Assembly: GCF_002561455.1 (NCBI RefSeq)
Contig: NZ_NTUP01000020.1
Location: forward strand, 111,964 to 175,963
DNA: 64,000 bases
Reading direction: 5' to 3'
Origin: Bacillus sp. AFS015802
GTDB lineage: Bacteria > Bacillota > Bacilli > Bacillales > Bacillaceae_B
Shown: positions 27,221-36,402 of the stretch, piece after piece
How positions within the stretch are numbered: position 1 is the first letter of the stretch
Layout: each line of letters starts with the position of its first letter
Made by a program: the position numbers and the translations under genes
The notes under the pieces: generated by a model
What the model was told of the DNA's origin: nothing
Databases searched by the model: none
What the model saw: the letters and a program-made list of their open reading frames with translations, nothing else

Positions 27221-30200
27221 TGGATTCTACCTCCCCTCTCACTTTCGCCAATAAATCTTCCGGTTTTGCCGTCGGCAGCACCCTGTACTCATTTTCTTCC
27301 AATGACTGATCAAATTGACAGACAGACCGGAACGAACAGAATTGACAAGGTGTCCTGTCTTTCAGCTTGTATGGAGCAATGTCCGTCTCACCAGAGATGA
27401 TCCTGTTCCCTGACGTTTCATAGAGCTTTCTGACATGTTGACGCATATAATGAAAGTCTTCCTGCGTGGCCGCTTTTGAACGGGAGGATAACGAGCCATC
27501 CTTCTTGATCCCTGCTGAGATGATATCTGAATTCCCCGTGTCGAGGGTTTGATCCATCAACCGGACGATGTCTGAATCCCCAAGGACGAGTCCCTTCATT
27601 TTAAAGCTCTTGAAAATTTCTTTTTCGATTTGATCCAGGGTCAGGATCTTCTTACTGTTGATCATAGGGTTGTGAACATGGAAATAGAGCACGCCGGCAG
27701 GCTTCGCTTCCTTCCCGACGAATTGTTTCGAGTTCGTCAATACGATATCCAAATACGTCAGCATTTGAAGGGCCAAACCATAATAAACTTCAGTCATATC
27801 GAGATCCCTTGCGCTCGATTTGTAATCGACGATTCTAAGATACACGCCGCTTGCGTCCTCCGCCTTGTCCACCCGGTCGATCCTTCCCTGCAGTTCCATT
27901 TTTGTCCCGTTTCTCAATTGGAACTGAAACGGCGGCAGGGTCGCATGAGGACCGAAACCAAGCTCGACACCCACAGGCACAAATCCGCTCGCCTTCGCAT
28001 GTTCACTCAGGATCAGGCTCGCACGGCTTATGATTTGCTCAAGTTTCTGCGCGATATAATAATGGCGGTTCGAGCTTAATAAGATCTGGTGCTGAAGCTT
28101 CGGTGCCAGCATCAAAACCGCTTCCTTCGCCAACTGCACACACTGGGCTTTCGAAAGTGACGCCCACGTCAAACCATGACGCTCCACTTCCTCCGATATC
28201 CACTTTAATGCCGAGTGGAACATTTCACCGATATCCGGTGCCTCTAATTTGAAGAAATCGCGCTCCCTGAGCTTTAGTCCATGGCTGGCAAAATGAGAAA
28301 ACGGGCAGCTGTGAAACAGCTCCATCCGGGAAACACTCGCCAGGATATGGTCCCCGTACAGCTCTTTGCTCGTGTCCTCTGACAGCTGATTTCCCCGATT
28401 TTCATAAAAAAGACTGGAGAGGATATGGCGGGAATGCCATTTCCAGTCATTGGACGCCGTATAGAAGTTATACACGTCCCACCAGAAATCATGAATCGGA
28501 TAGTCCCGCTTCTTTAACTGGAGCTGAGACGTCAGATGGGAAATCGTCACATTCGGATGGCAGACATAATGAAGCTGATCTTCTTCAGACAATTCCGATG
28601 GCTCGTTGATAAGAAGTTTTGTATGTGCTCCCGGGAACATTTCATTCAATCTTTTGATAAACGAAGAAGGCAAGAGAGCCTTTCCTTCCTCATTGGCGAT
28701 CGGATAGCTGATGAAGAGGCGTTCGCTCGGGGTCGTAAAGGCTTTATATGCCACAAACTCCTCATCCAACAGCTTCGTCCTGTTACTCGGTGCGATCTTG
28801 AATCCTCTCCTGATCAACGACTCACGGTCTTCATCAGACAGGACCCCGTCTTCATTCATTTTCGCCGGTAGGATCCCATCGTTCACTCCGATGATGAACG
28901 CGGCTTTGATATCGCCAAGCCTTGATTTTTCCAGGTCGGCAATAATGACCTGGTCAATGGCAGGCGGGACAAGCGAGAATTCCATCGTTTCGATCCCTGC
29001 ATCAAGGATGGATGAGAATCTTTTCATGGTCGTTTCTTCATCACCAAGCATCTCTACATATTGATCAAGCAGATCCATCACCGCGGACCACGCCTGATCA
29101 TGTTCCCTCGCTGCGATCAAGTCGCCTTTTTCCTCTGCTTCCATACGCATGCGTTCGAGCTTTGCGGGTATATCCAACTCTTCCAGATACAGATAAAGGG
29201 CCTCACAGAATTCCCGGCCCGTGGACCGCTTTTTTAATCGTTTTCCAAGACGGATGATCGGTGCCGAGATAAATAACCTCAGCTCATTGATCTCATGTTC
29301 AAGCTCCCTTTCCCGGTCGGTCTGTGGCGCGTCCACATGTTCAAGTCCGCGGAAACGACGGTATTTCCAACGGTCCTTCTTCGTCCATCGGTCTCCCTTT
29401 ATGCCATAAGCCAGCACATAGTTCTCCAGCCGGTCCATCTTTTCACGCAGATCGGTGGGATTCTTCTGATAAGGAAATAAGAGATCTGTTTTCACCGCCC
29501 GGAAGACAGGCTCATATCTCCAGTTGGTATTCATGATTTCAAGCGTTGAACGAATAAGCTCGATGAGGGGATGGTTCAGCATCGTCCGTTTCTGATCAAG
29601 GAAAAACGGAATCGAATGATCCTGAAAGATCGTTTCGACCTTATCACGATAATCCTGGCTGTTTCTCACCAATACAGCGATATCCTTGTACCGGTACCCT
29701 TCTTCCCTGGCAAGCTTACGGATCTCCCTTGCGATCCCCTCGACCTCTGCACGACGGTTGGAGGCTTCCAGAAATTCGATGGAGCTCTTCCCTTCATTAA
29801 AAGGAACCGTTGGCCGGTCTTCAAAATGACGTTCTAAATGAAGCATCGTTTCATGACGGAAACGAATCGGTTTAGTCATCACTTCTTCTTCCACCGACTC
29901 GCCTGCAGCACGGCACATATCCTGAAGAGTATGATAGGTTTCATTCGTCATCCGATACAGGCTCAACTCGTTCATCGCCCCCATCGGCTGCTCGGGATCC
30001 GCTGTAAGGGCGACCGTTACTTTTTTCGTATGCTGAATGAGCTGATCGATGATGAGATACTCCTGCGGCGTGAAGCTATGAAAGCCGTCTATGTAAATTT
30101 CCGCTTCTTTCAGAAGCCCGGAGTTTTTCACATGATCAGCCAGCAATTGAAAATAATCTTCTGAATCAATGTATTTGCCAAGGAGCTTTTCCTCGAATTT

Positions 30201-30695
30201 CCCATAAATCAGTTCAAGGTCATGAAGCTTATCCTTCAATACCTTGGACCGCTCACTGTCCCCTTCAAATCCTTGGAGGTCAAGAGGGGAAATACAGTAT
30301 CGTTTGAATTCCTTCACAATCGTTTCCACATGATGAATGAACCCCGGCTTTTCCGAGGCTTTGGAGAAAATATGCAGATGTTCCTTGTTTTCATCTATAA
30401 TCTTACGGATCATCATATTCAAACCGACATCTGACAGATGATAACGGCTTATCCCACCCGTCTCCTGGAGGATCTTCCATGCAAGACGCGTGAAGCTGAA
30501 CACCTGTCCACGGATCATACCGTTCAATCCAGGCGTGTTCACAAGCTCATATTCCGATATAAAGGACATTTGATCCGGTACGACATAGATGATGGGATCC
30601 CCATTCGGCGCTTCCAACAGGCTCTGTTTCATCTCACCCAATATGCGATGGGTTTTCCCCGTACCTGAGCGTCCGAGAATAAAACGTACAGACAT
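27213..30695 (-). CDS. addB: ATP-dependent helicase/nuclease subunit AddB
   Basis: A 1160-residue partner of AddA. It starts MSVRFILGRSGTGKT, a Walker A motif, has the degenerate helicase core typical of AddB and a C-terminal nuclease with IVDYKSSARDLD. Four cysteines of the iron-sulfur cluster are visible: one in LFHSCPFSHFA near residue 800 and three in TPCQFCSFRSVCQF near the C-terminus. It recognises Chi and degrades the 5'-ended strand. First gene of the addBA operon, with AGGAG eight bases before the ATG. Confidence 0.96.
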   Translation of the reverse strand: MSVRFILGRSGTGKTHRILGEMKQSLLEAPNGDPIIYVVPDQMSFISEYELVNTPGLNGMIRGQVFSFTRLAWKILQETGGISRYHLSDVGLNMMIRKIIDENKEHLHIFSKASEKPGFIHHVETIVKEFKRYCISPLDLQGFEGDSERSKVLKDKLHDLELIYGKFEEKLLGKYIDSEDYFQLLADHVKNSGLLKEAEIYIDGFHSFTPQEYLIIDQLIQHTKKVTVALTADPEQPMGAMNELSLYRMTNETYHTLQDMCRAAGESVEEEVMTKPIRFRHETMLHLERHFEDRPTVPFNEGKSSIEFLEASNRRAEVEGIAREIRKLAREEGYRYKDIAVLVRNSQDYRDKVETIFQDHSIPFFLDQKRTMLNHPLIELIRSTLEIMNTNWRYEPVFRAVKTDLLFPYQKNPTDLREKMDRLENYVLAYGIKGDRWTKKDRWKYRRFRGLEHVDAPQTDRERELEHEINELRLFISAPIIRLGKRLKKRSTGREFCEALYLYLEELDIPAKLERMRMEAEEKGDLIAAREHDQAWSAVMDLLDQYVEMLGDEETTMKRFSSILDAGIETMEFSLVPPAIDQVIIADLEKSRLGDIKAAFIIGVNDGILPAKMNEDGVLSDEDRESLIRRGFKIAPSNRTKLLDEEFVAYKAFTTPSERLFISYPIANEEGKALLPSSFIKRLNEMFPGAHTKLLINEPSELSEEDQLHYVCHPNVTISHLTSQLQLKKRDYPIHDFWWDVYNFYTASNDWKWHSRHILSSLFYENRGNQLSEDTSKELYGDHILASVSRMELFHSCPFSHFASHGLKLRERDFFKLEAPDIGEMFHSALKWISEEVERHGLTWASLSKAQCVQLAKEAVLMLAPKLQHQILLSSNRHYYIAQKLEQIISRASLILSEHAKASGFVPVGVELGFGPHATLPPFQFQLRNGTKMELQGRIDRVDKAEDASGVYLRIVDYKSSARDLDMTEVYYGLALQMLTYLDIVLTNSKQFVGKEAKPAGVLYFHVHNPMINSKKILTLDQIEKEIFKSFKMKGLVLGDSDIVRLMDQTLDTGNSDIISAGIKKDGSLSSRSKAATQEDFHYMRQHVRKLYETSGNRIISGETDIAPYKLKDRTPCQFCSFRSVCQFDQSLEENEYRVLPTAKPEDLLAKVRGEVESNE

Positions 30696-30858
30696 CCTCT
30701 CACTCCTTTTCTTATACTCTATCTATTCTAACCCAGAGGGTCTATGATTTTTTGTATAGGTTCATTATAGTACACAAGCCCAAATCTTTCCCGTCTCAAT
30801 CTTGATTGAAAAAATTTGGAACATCTGCATACAGTAAAGAGAGGCAGGTGATTTCATC

Positions 30859-32016
30859 ATGAATCAACATTTTATCAGGACCTCGGCTGTTCTTGTTGTA
30901 ATGGCCGTGATGGTGGCTTGTAATATCTACACATTCGTCCCCATCTACGGGAACATCGCTTCCTCCCTTTCGATTACGCAGAGTGAAGCCGTCATGGCCG
31001 GGACTTCGTTTATCTTTTTTTACGCATGTGGCCTATTGACCTTCGCAAACGCCGCAGACCACTTCGGTAAAAAAAGGATCCTCGTCTGGGGAATGCTTGC
31101 ATCTGCTGTCACATCGGCATTCGTGGGTTTTTCGGTTGACTTTTGGAGTCTATTTTTCACCAGGGGACTTCAGGGATTTTGTCTTGGGAGCTTTGCCCCT
31201 GTCGCCTTTAGTTATACGTATGATCTTTTCACGGGGAAAAAGAGGACCCTGCTTCTTGCCTTTATCAATTCCGGTTTTCTCTTCGCCGGCATCCTTGGTC
31301 AATTACTCAGTGAAGGAATCACACAATTCAGTGACTGGACGATCGTTTTTTTCTTTTTCGCTGTGGTGTATGCTTCCCTCTTTTTAGTAGGAAACCAAAC
31401 GCTGCCACCCACAAAAATCAGATCGGTTTCTCCCTCACAACAGGTCGCCGCCATCGTGAAACTTCTCAAGAGAAAGGAACTTCTTTACTGCTACGGAATC
31501 GTGTTCACCCTTCTTGCTTCGTTCATTGCCTATTATGACAGCCTGACCCGCTACTTGTCAGGAGAGCCGGACCTGCTATTCTTCACCCGTGCAGTGGGAC
31601 TGATCGGAGCCGGTTTATCCCTCTTTACAGGCCGACTCATCGAAGACATGGGAATCTATAAAACATTGTTCATCGGTGTCTGCCTATCGATCGTCAGTGT
31701 GGCGGCCGCTTTCCTGTATGCCTATATGAACGCGCCTTTCACCATCATCCTTTCCTCCATCCTATTTGTCTCGGCCATTTCTTTATTAATTCCGACCGTG
31801 ATCACCCTGATCGGGGACATGAGCGGAGAAGGACGGAGCCAGGCCCTCAGCCTGTACTCTTTTCTATTATTAGGCGGAACAAGCGTGGCCCCGCTGGTCA
31901 TCATGCAGCTTACTTACGTTCAATCCCTGCTTCTGCTTCTGGGCTGCTTTTTCTTTCATGCATGGATGGGGTGTTTATTGTATATGGGGCGGAGAAGATG
32001 GGAAGCGGGAAATTAG
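30859..32016 (+). CDS. MFS transporter
   Basis: A 385-residue protein with 12 hydrophobic segments. The loop between helices 2 and 3 reads ADHFGKKRILVWGM, the major-facilitator motif A, and the motif-C-like segment is GFLFAGILGQ. Probably a drug or metabolite exporter; the substrate cannot be read from sequence. It diverges from addB. Its TAG stop overlaps the stop of the convergent VOC gene by four bases (TTAG at 32013-32016), so no terminator fits between the two. Confidence 0.88.
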   Translation: MNQHFIRTSAVLVVMAVMVACNIYTFVPIYGNIASSLSITQSEAVMAGTSFIFFYACGLLTFANAADHFGKKRILVWGMLASAVTSAFVGFSVDFWSLFFTRGLQGFCLGSFAPVAFSYTYDLFTGKKRTLLLAFINSGFLFAGILGQLLSEGITQFSDWTIVFFFFAVVYASLFLVGNQTLPPTKIRSVSPSQQVAAIVKLLKRKELLYCYGIVFTLLASFIAYYDSLTRYLSGEPDLLFFTRAVGLIGAGLSLFTGRLIEDMGIYKTLFIGVCLSIVSVAAAFLYAYMNAPFTIILSSILFVSAISLLIPTVITLIGDMSGEGRSQALSLYSFLLLGGTSVAPLVIMQLTYVQSLLLLLGCFFFHAWMGCLLYMGRRRWEAGN

Positions 32017-32399
32017 CTCCACACCTCCATCCTTTCCTCCAGATTCGAGGTGTGGAGTTCGAATTGTACATCATCCGGTGCCAGGAAATTGATGCTCCAC
32101 CCTTTCCCTCTTTTCAAAGGTCCCCTTACAATAGGCACTTCCTTTTCCTTCAATCGTTTAACAGCTTCAAGAAACCCTTCCTCATCGATGGAAAAGGCAA
32201 TGTGATGGATCCCATATCCCCTGGATGTTTCAAGGCTGTCTTTTTCCTGGAGACAGATCCATATGGGACCCCATTCCAAATAAACATCCCTCCGCCCCTT
32301 ATGTATCAGCTTGGCTTGCATGATATTCAGATAAAAAGGGAGTGATTCTTCTAAACTGCCAGTATTGATTGTCAGGTGATTGAAGCCGGATATGTTCAC
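32013..32399 (-). CDS. VOC family protein, similar to metallothiol transferase FosB
   Basis: A 128-residue single-domain vicinal oxygen chelate protein. It has FNHLTI (first metal His), LPFYLNIMQAKLIHKGRRDVYLE, WICL, HHIAFSI (second His) and FELHTSNLEERM (Glu ligand). The order and spacing resemble FosB, which adds bacillithiol to fosfomycin, including the LHTxxLxxR ending. Several substrate-site residues differ, so glyoxalase or another thiol transferase activity is possible. The GTG at 32399 is preferred because GGAGGG lies seven bases upstream; a TTG two codons earlier is too close. Confidence 0.72.
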   Translation of the reverse strand: MNISGFNHLTINTGSLEESLPFYLNIMQAKLIHKGRRDVYLEWGPIWICLQEKDSLETSRGYGIHHIAFSIDEEGFLEAVKRLKEKEVPIVRGPLKRGKGWSINFLAPDDVQFELHTSNLEERMEVWS

Positions 32400-32493
32400 T
32401 TTCAATCCCTCCTAGTGGTATATTCATTGTTTTACAGGGAAGCATACGTTTTCCCTTAAAATGACTCTGATGACTTGACTTGCTGCCACGGTA

Positions 32494-32670
32494 ATTGCGT
32501 CGCTTTTGATGAATTGATTGCTCATTATGGGCCGCGACTGCTTCGTCTGTGATGAATTGCGACCGATCAGGGCCATGACCCTGGGTCGTTTTTTGATTAA
32601 TTGCGTCATTCCTGACCGTGATTGCGTCGTTTTTTGATTAATTGCGTCATTCCTGACGGTTATTGCGTCA
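32494..32670. repeat. 41-bp tandem repeat with ATTGCGTC motif
   Basis: Two adjacent 41-bp units (32585-32625 and 32626-32666) differ at only two positions. A degenerate relative lies at 32494-32520, and the octamer ATTGCGTC or a close variant recurs through the block. It fills the 367-base gap between the VOC and GNAT genes. Because 41 is not a multiple of three, it is not a coding repeat. No promoter or RNA family is recognised. Confidence 0.75.
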
Positions 32671-32750
32671 TTTAACAAATAAAGGAATTCGACTGAGCGC
32701 TCGTCCCCCTCCCCTCCCCCACATCCCCACTAAAAAAGTTCATAACATAA

Positions 32751-32778
32751 AAAAAGAAGGACCCCATCATCCTTCTTT
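32751..32778 (-). terminator. Terminator overlapping the end of the GNAT gene
   Basis: AAAGAAGGA (32753-32761) pairs with TCCTTCTTT (32770-32778), followed on the minus strand by a T-run. The upstream arm lies within the last codons of the gene. Confidence 0.75.
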
Positions 32779-33315
32779 CCCACTACACTTCCATTCATCT
32801 GCTAATAACCCATACAACAGCATGTCATAACGAGTACCGTCTCTTTGGAGGAATTGCCGGTAGTTTCCTTCTTTCATGAATCCAAGAGATTCATATAAGC
32901 GGATCGCCCTTTCATTATACGAAAATACCGTTAATTGAAGACGGTATAAATTCAACTCATGAAAGGCATATGCCAGGAGACATTCCATCGCTTCCCTGCC
33001 GTATCCCTTCCCCCATGCCTCCCCGTCACCGATGGATATGGCTATCCATCCCACGCGATGGGTCCAGAGAATGCCGTCCAATTCAACGAATCCGATGATC
33101 CTGCCATCGTCCTTCAGTCGGATCGCAAAACGAAAAGCGTTGTCCCCGGGATTTTCCATCCATTTTTTAATCTCTTCTTCTGATTTCGGCTTGTGGGGAA
33201 GGGCGTCCAATAGCCTCTGCACTTCTTCATTTTGATTCCAAACCCTTATGGCCGTTATATCTTCTTCCTGAAAGCCTGATAAATATATTCTCGTGCCGGT
33301 CAATAACCGTTTCAT
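32767..33315 (-). CDS. GNAT family N-acetyltransferase (RimJ/RimL-like)
   Basis: A 182-residue acetyltransferase. Acetyl-CoA-binding motif A is IGDGEAWGKGYGREAMECLL near residue 95; motif B includes NLYRLQLTVFSYNERAIRLYESLGF. Such proteins acetylate N-terminal or side-chain amines of proteins or small molecules; the substrate is unknown. AGGTG precedes the ATG. It stands alone, with its own terminator. Confidence 0.87.
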   Translation of the reverse strand: MKRLLTGTRIYLSGFQEEDITAIRVWNQNEEVQRLLDALPHKPKSEEEIKKWMENPGDNAFRFAIRLKDDGRIIGFVELDGILWTHRVGWIAISIGDGEAWGKGYGREAMECLLAYAFHELNLYRLQLTVFSYNERAIRLYESLGFMKEGNYRQFLQRDGTRYDMLLYGLLADEWKCSGKEG

Positions 33316-33493
33316 TCTTTTTCACCTCGACATATGTATTTCGAGGCTGGCCATTCCTTTTCCTTTATTGACTTTGAAAAAGTTTTGTCAGTACTGATTT
33401 ACTGACCTACCCTGCTCTTGAACGAATGCTTACTATATAGACACTTCGAATCATTTATAAGATTTTTTGCTGCGCTATATTTCTTTATGAACT

Positions 33494-33523
33494 AAAAAAA
33501 AAGACCTGGAGGCCTCCAGGTCT
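33494..33523 (-). terminator. Rho-independent terminator of the endonuclease gene
   Basis: A 22-bp perfect palindrome (33502-33523, centre GGCC) followed on the minus strand by nine T. Confidence 0.9.
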
Positions 33524-33532
33524 GATCTCTTT

Positions 33533-34714
33533 CTACCAAATCATTTCTGCCCATTCAGGATGGTCAATGAATGGGTTCCGGTTTCCCTGATATTGTTCAA
33601 AAATAATGTTATTTCGACGGATTTCCCTTGCATCCACGGGGTCCTGTTCGTTCCACTCCAAAAGGACGGACATTTTGCCCATATAAGGAGCACTTCCGTT
33701 GTTGACATTGTTGTTCATCTCGAGATCCACTTCGCCGCTGTCTCCTTCATAGCGGACATCCATATAGAAGATCATGCGGGCAACATCGCCCTTCACTTCA
33801 TCACGCGGCTCCCATGAATCACTATCATAGTAGTTGCCCGGCGCTTCATTCTGTTCATTTCCGCCATTATCGAAATCCAGATTCCCTCTTGTTGAATTGA
33901 CGGTCACATCCGTTGGTCTCAAATGATGAAGGTCCGTCCCTGGACCCTGGGCCGTACCGAAGTCGCCGTGGGATTTTGCCCATACGTGCTCACGGTTCCA
34001 ATCGTCCACTCCGCCGCCGTTTGTCGTTTTTGATTGTGAGCGGCCTGAGTAGAGGAGAATGACGTTATTCGGATTATTGGGATCTTCATCCGTGTTGCGA
34101 AGCGCTCCCCATACCGCATCATACGAAAGGGTTCGATGGTCGTCGATAATGTTATGTAATGTCGTTTTCAGCGCCTCACCCGTTTTTCCTTCAGCTGAGT
34201 TGTAGTATTCTTCGTAAGTCGGCGGATCGGTTGGTTCGGTTGGTGGATCGGCAGGATCCGTTTCGCCACTTTCCAATAATTCAAACGCCGAAGCCGATTT
34301 CACACCCGGATGGGAAAAATAGGCCGTCAAGCTGCCCGTCACCTTGATTTTTTCACCCATCAGTCCCGGGTTGCTCTCAAGACCAAAGGTTGATCGGTAT
34401 GAAGATGGAATTTGAATATACACCATCTTACCGGTATTGGATTCTGACGGTGAAGATGCCAGCGCCAAAGCATAATCGTTCGGAAAGTTACTCGTGACAA
34501 CGGATGACGTGGAGGTTGGCTGTCCGACCACATATCCTTCCACGGTCTGGGTGGATCCATTTTGATTGGTGATGGCCTGATCCACTGTGTAAGGGGAACT
34601 CCACGTCCCATTACCGGCAGCACTCATTTGAGTGGGAGATACCTGACTGCATGCAATCGTAAAAAGAAATACAACAGCAAAAATACCGATGACTTTCTTA
34701 TGGACACTTCTCAA
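33533..34714 (-). CDS. Secreted endonuclease I family nuclease (YurI/Bsn-like)
   Basis: A 393-residue exported protein. The N-terminus has a signal peptide (KKVIGIFAVVFLFTIACS); TIAC is a poor lipobox, so release by signal peptidase I after SAAG is also possible. Residues about 40-140 form an OB-like domain found ahead of such nucleases, then a Pro/Thr linker (DPADPPTEPTDPPT), then the endonuclease I domain with NREHVWAKSHGDFG and GTDLHHLRPTDVTVNSTRGN. Family members degrade extracellular RNA and DNA for phosphate and nucleotides. TTG at 34714 is preferred because GGAGG lies nine bases upstream; an in-frame ATG at 34744 lacks one. Confidence 0.85.
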   Translation of the reverse strand: MRSVHKKVIGIFAVVFLFTIACSQVSPTQMSAAGNGTWSSPYTVDQAITNQNGSTQTVEGYVVGQPTSTSSVVTSNFPNDYALALASSPSESNTGKMVYIQIPSSYRSTFGLESNPGLMGEKIKVTGSLTAYFSHPGVKSASAFELLESGETDPADPPTEPTDPPTYEEYYNSAEGKTGEALKTTLHNIIDDHRTLSYDAVWGALRNTDEDPNNPNNVILLYSGRSQSKTTNGGGVDDWNREHVWAKSHGDFGTAQGPGTDLHHLRPTDVTVNSTRGNLDFDNGGNEQNEAPGNYYDSDSWEPRDEVKGDVARMIFYMDVRYEGDSGEVDLEMNNNVNNGSAPYMGKMSVLLEWNEQDPVDAREIRRNNIIFEQYQGNRNPFIDHPEWAEMIW

Positions 34715-34842
34715 ACTGCTTCGCCTCCTCTTTCTATCATACATATTCAGCGTACAACACCGATTGTCATAATAGGGTAAATTTTGTGTAAATAAGGAAA
34801 AATGAGTCTATCTGCATTGATTCCAACTACCTATTTTCGAAC

Positions 34843-34877
34843 AAAAAAAAGCACCGGCCCCTTCTAAGGACCAGCAC
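34843..34877 (-). terminator. Rho-independent terminator of the thiolase gene
   Basis: A 12-base stem rich in G-U pairs around AGA, followed on the minus strand by eight T. Confidence 0.75.
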
Positions 34878-34885
34878 TTTCCCCC

Positions 34886-36064
34886 TTACATACCTTCGAC
34901 GAGAACCGATGCTCCCATGCCTCCTCCCACGCATAATGACGCAATTCCTTTTTTCAATTGTCGGCGTTTCATTTCATGGAGCAATGACACGACCAGACGT
35001 GCACCGGTGCAGCCCACTGGATGACCGATGCTGATTCCGCTCCCGTTGACATTGACCTTTTCCCGGTCCAGTCCAAGTTCTTTTTCCACCGCTAAATATT
35101 GAGCAGCGAATGCCTCATTGATTTCGAATAGATCCATCTCATTCAGAGACCAGTTTTCCGTCGTATGTAACCCTTTTTGAATGGCCGGAACCGGCCCGAT
35201 TCCCATCACTTTTGGATCGACACCCGCTACTGAGTATCCTACGATTCTTCCAAGAGGCTGCAACCCTCTTCTTCGTGCTTCTTCTTCACTCATTAAAATC
35301 AAGGCCGCTCCCCCGTCATTCAAGCTGGATGAGTTCCCTGCGGTAACGGAACCACCTTCACGAAACGCCGGTTTTAATTTCTGAAGTTTACCGGTCTCAA
35401 GTCCGGCCCGTGGACTTTCATCCTGATCGATGACCTTCTCGCCTTTCCGCTCCTTGACTGTAATCGGCACGATTTGCGAATTGAAATATCCACTTTCCAT
35501 GGCGTTCACTGCACGACTATGGCTTAATACCGCATACTCATCCTGTTCTTCACGGGAGATGGAATGGATTTCCGCAAGGTTTTCGGCGGTTTCCCCCATC
35601 ATGATGCCGTGGATGGGATCTTCAAGCACTTCCCAAACGGAATCGCGGATTTCTCCGTGCTGTAGTCTTTGACCGAAGCGGTGCTGCTTTAAAATATAAG
35701 GACTCGAGCTCATCGCTTCCACACCGCCTGCCAGGACGATATCGGATAAACCCGTCTGAATTTGCATGGCTGCTGAAATAATGGCCTGCATGCCGCTTGC
35801 ACACTGACGCTGAACCGTGAAGCCCGTCGTTGTGTCGTCAAAACCGGCCAGTAATGCAGCCGTCCTGGCCGTATTCGGCTGATCGGTCCGTTGGATGCAA
35901 TGACCCAAAATGACTTCATCAATGTCACTTGCCGATAACCCGCTTTCTTTCGCTGCTTCTTTCATAACGGGCACGATTAAATCTGTCGGGAGCAGATCCC
36001 TGAATGCTCCCCCAAATGCGCCAACCGGCGTACGCAGAGCCGTTGTAATCACTACATTTCTCAT
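34886..36064 (-). CDS. Acetyl-CoA acetyltransferase (thiolase; YhfS-like)
   Basis: A 392-residue thiolase. The acylated Cys88 lies in QCASGMQA; His348 in GHPVGCTGAR and Cys378 in CVGGGMGAS complete the active site, and NEAFAAQ is present near residue 316. It condenses two acetyl-CoA or cleaves acetoacetyl-CoA/3-ketoacyl-CoA. It stands alone; in B. subtilis the related yhfS lies in this chromosomal region. With lcfB and the enoyl-CoA hydratase in the same window it could contribute to fatty acid use, though no operon links them. Confidence 0.9.
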   Translation of the reverse strand: MRNVVITTALRTPVGAFGGAFRDLLPTDLIVPVMKEAAKESGLSASDIDEVILGHCIQRTDQPNTARTAALLAGFDDTTTGFTVQRQCASGMQAIISAAMQIQTGLSDIVLAGGVEAMSSSPYILKQHRFGQRLQHGEIRDSVWEVLEDPIHGIMMGETAENLAEIHSISREEQDEYAVLSHSRAVNAMESGYFNSQIVPITVKERKGEKVIDQDESPRAGLETGKLQKLKPAFREGGSVTAGNSSSLNDGGAALILMSEEEARRRGLQPLGRIVGYSVAGVDPKVMGIGPVPAIQKGLHTTENWSLNEMDLFEINEAFAAQYLAVEKELGLDREKVNVNGSGISIGHPVGCTGARLVVSLLHEMKRRQLKKGIASLCVGGGMGASVLVEGM

Positions 36065-36129
36065 CTAGTCACTTCCCTTTCTTTTCTATCTACATTGTGA
36101 TTCCATCACTACCAGGGCATATAACCGGC

Positions 36130-36260
36130 TCTCAATCCAGAGAGATCTTCCCTTGTCTTTGGTGGGTGAATTCGCCATCATACCCGGTAAAAGGGCGCAC
36201 CCGTTCTGAGGAAGTCGATTCAATTCTCGATGAGTGGTGAAGATCCACTATTCTTTCATT
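36130..36260. other. Unassigned structured intergenic segment
   Basis: The 338-base gap between the thiolase and the HD-GYP gene is unusually GC-rich in its middle. It can fold with GGGTG/CACCC closing CGCC/GGCG around CCC/GGG (about 36160-36204), then AGTGG/CCACT at 36232-36251. It does not fit the T-box, SAM, TPP, c-di-GMP or fluoride riboswitch patterns I could check by eye. It could be a leader of either neighbour or a small RNA. Confidence 0.3.
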
Positions 36261-36402
36261 CTACAAATAAAGCGTTTTCTCCTATAATTTCAATAAATTT
36301 CTTTACGCATTTTCACAAAACTCTGAGAAACAACATGTTCCCCCTTTATCTTTTCCTATATAATGAATCTACTAAATGTTAGTGAAATTGGAGGATTCAT
36401 CC

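Noticed and set aside
27630..28079. 149-codon plus-strand frame inside addB
   Set aside because: It is antisense to a well conserved AddB coding region and shows no family motif.
32424..32678. 84-codon minus-strand reading frame in the VOC-GNAT gap
   Set aside because: It is made from the 41-bp tandem repeat, has no ribosome site, and its peptide changes frame from repeat to repeat.
36130..36260. T-box or other known riboswitch upstream of the thiolase or HD-GYP gene
   Set aside because: No AGGGTGGNACCGCG-type box, no terminator next to either start, and no match to riboswitch cores I could test by eye; reported only as an unassigned structure.
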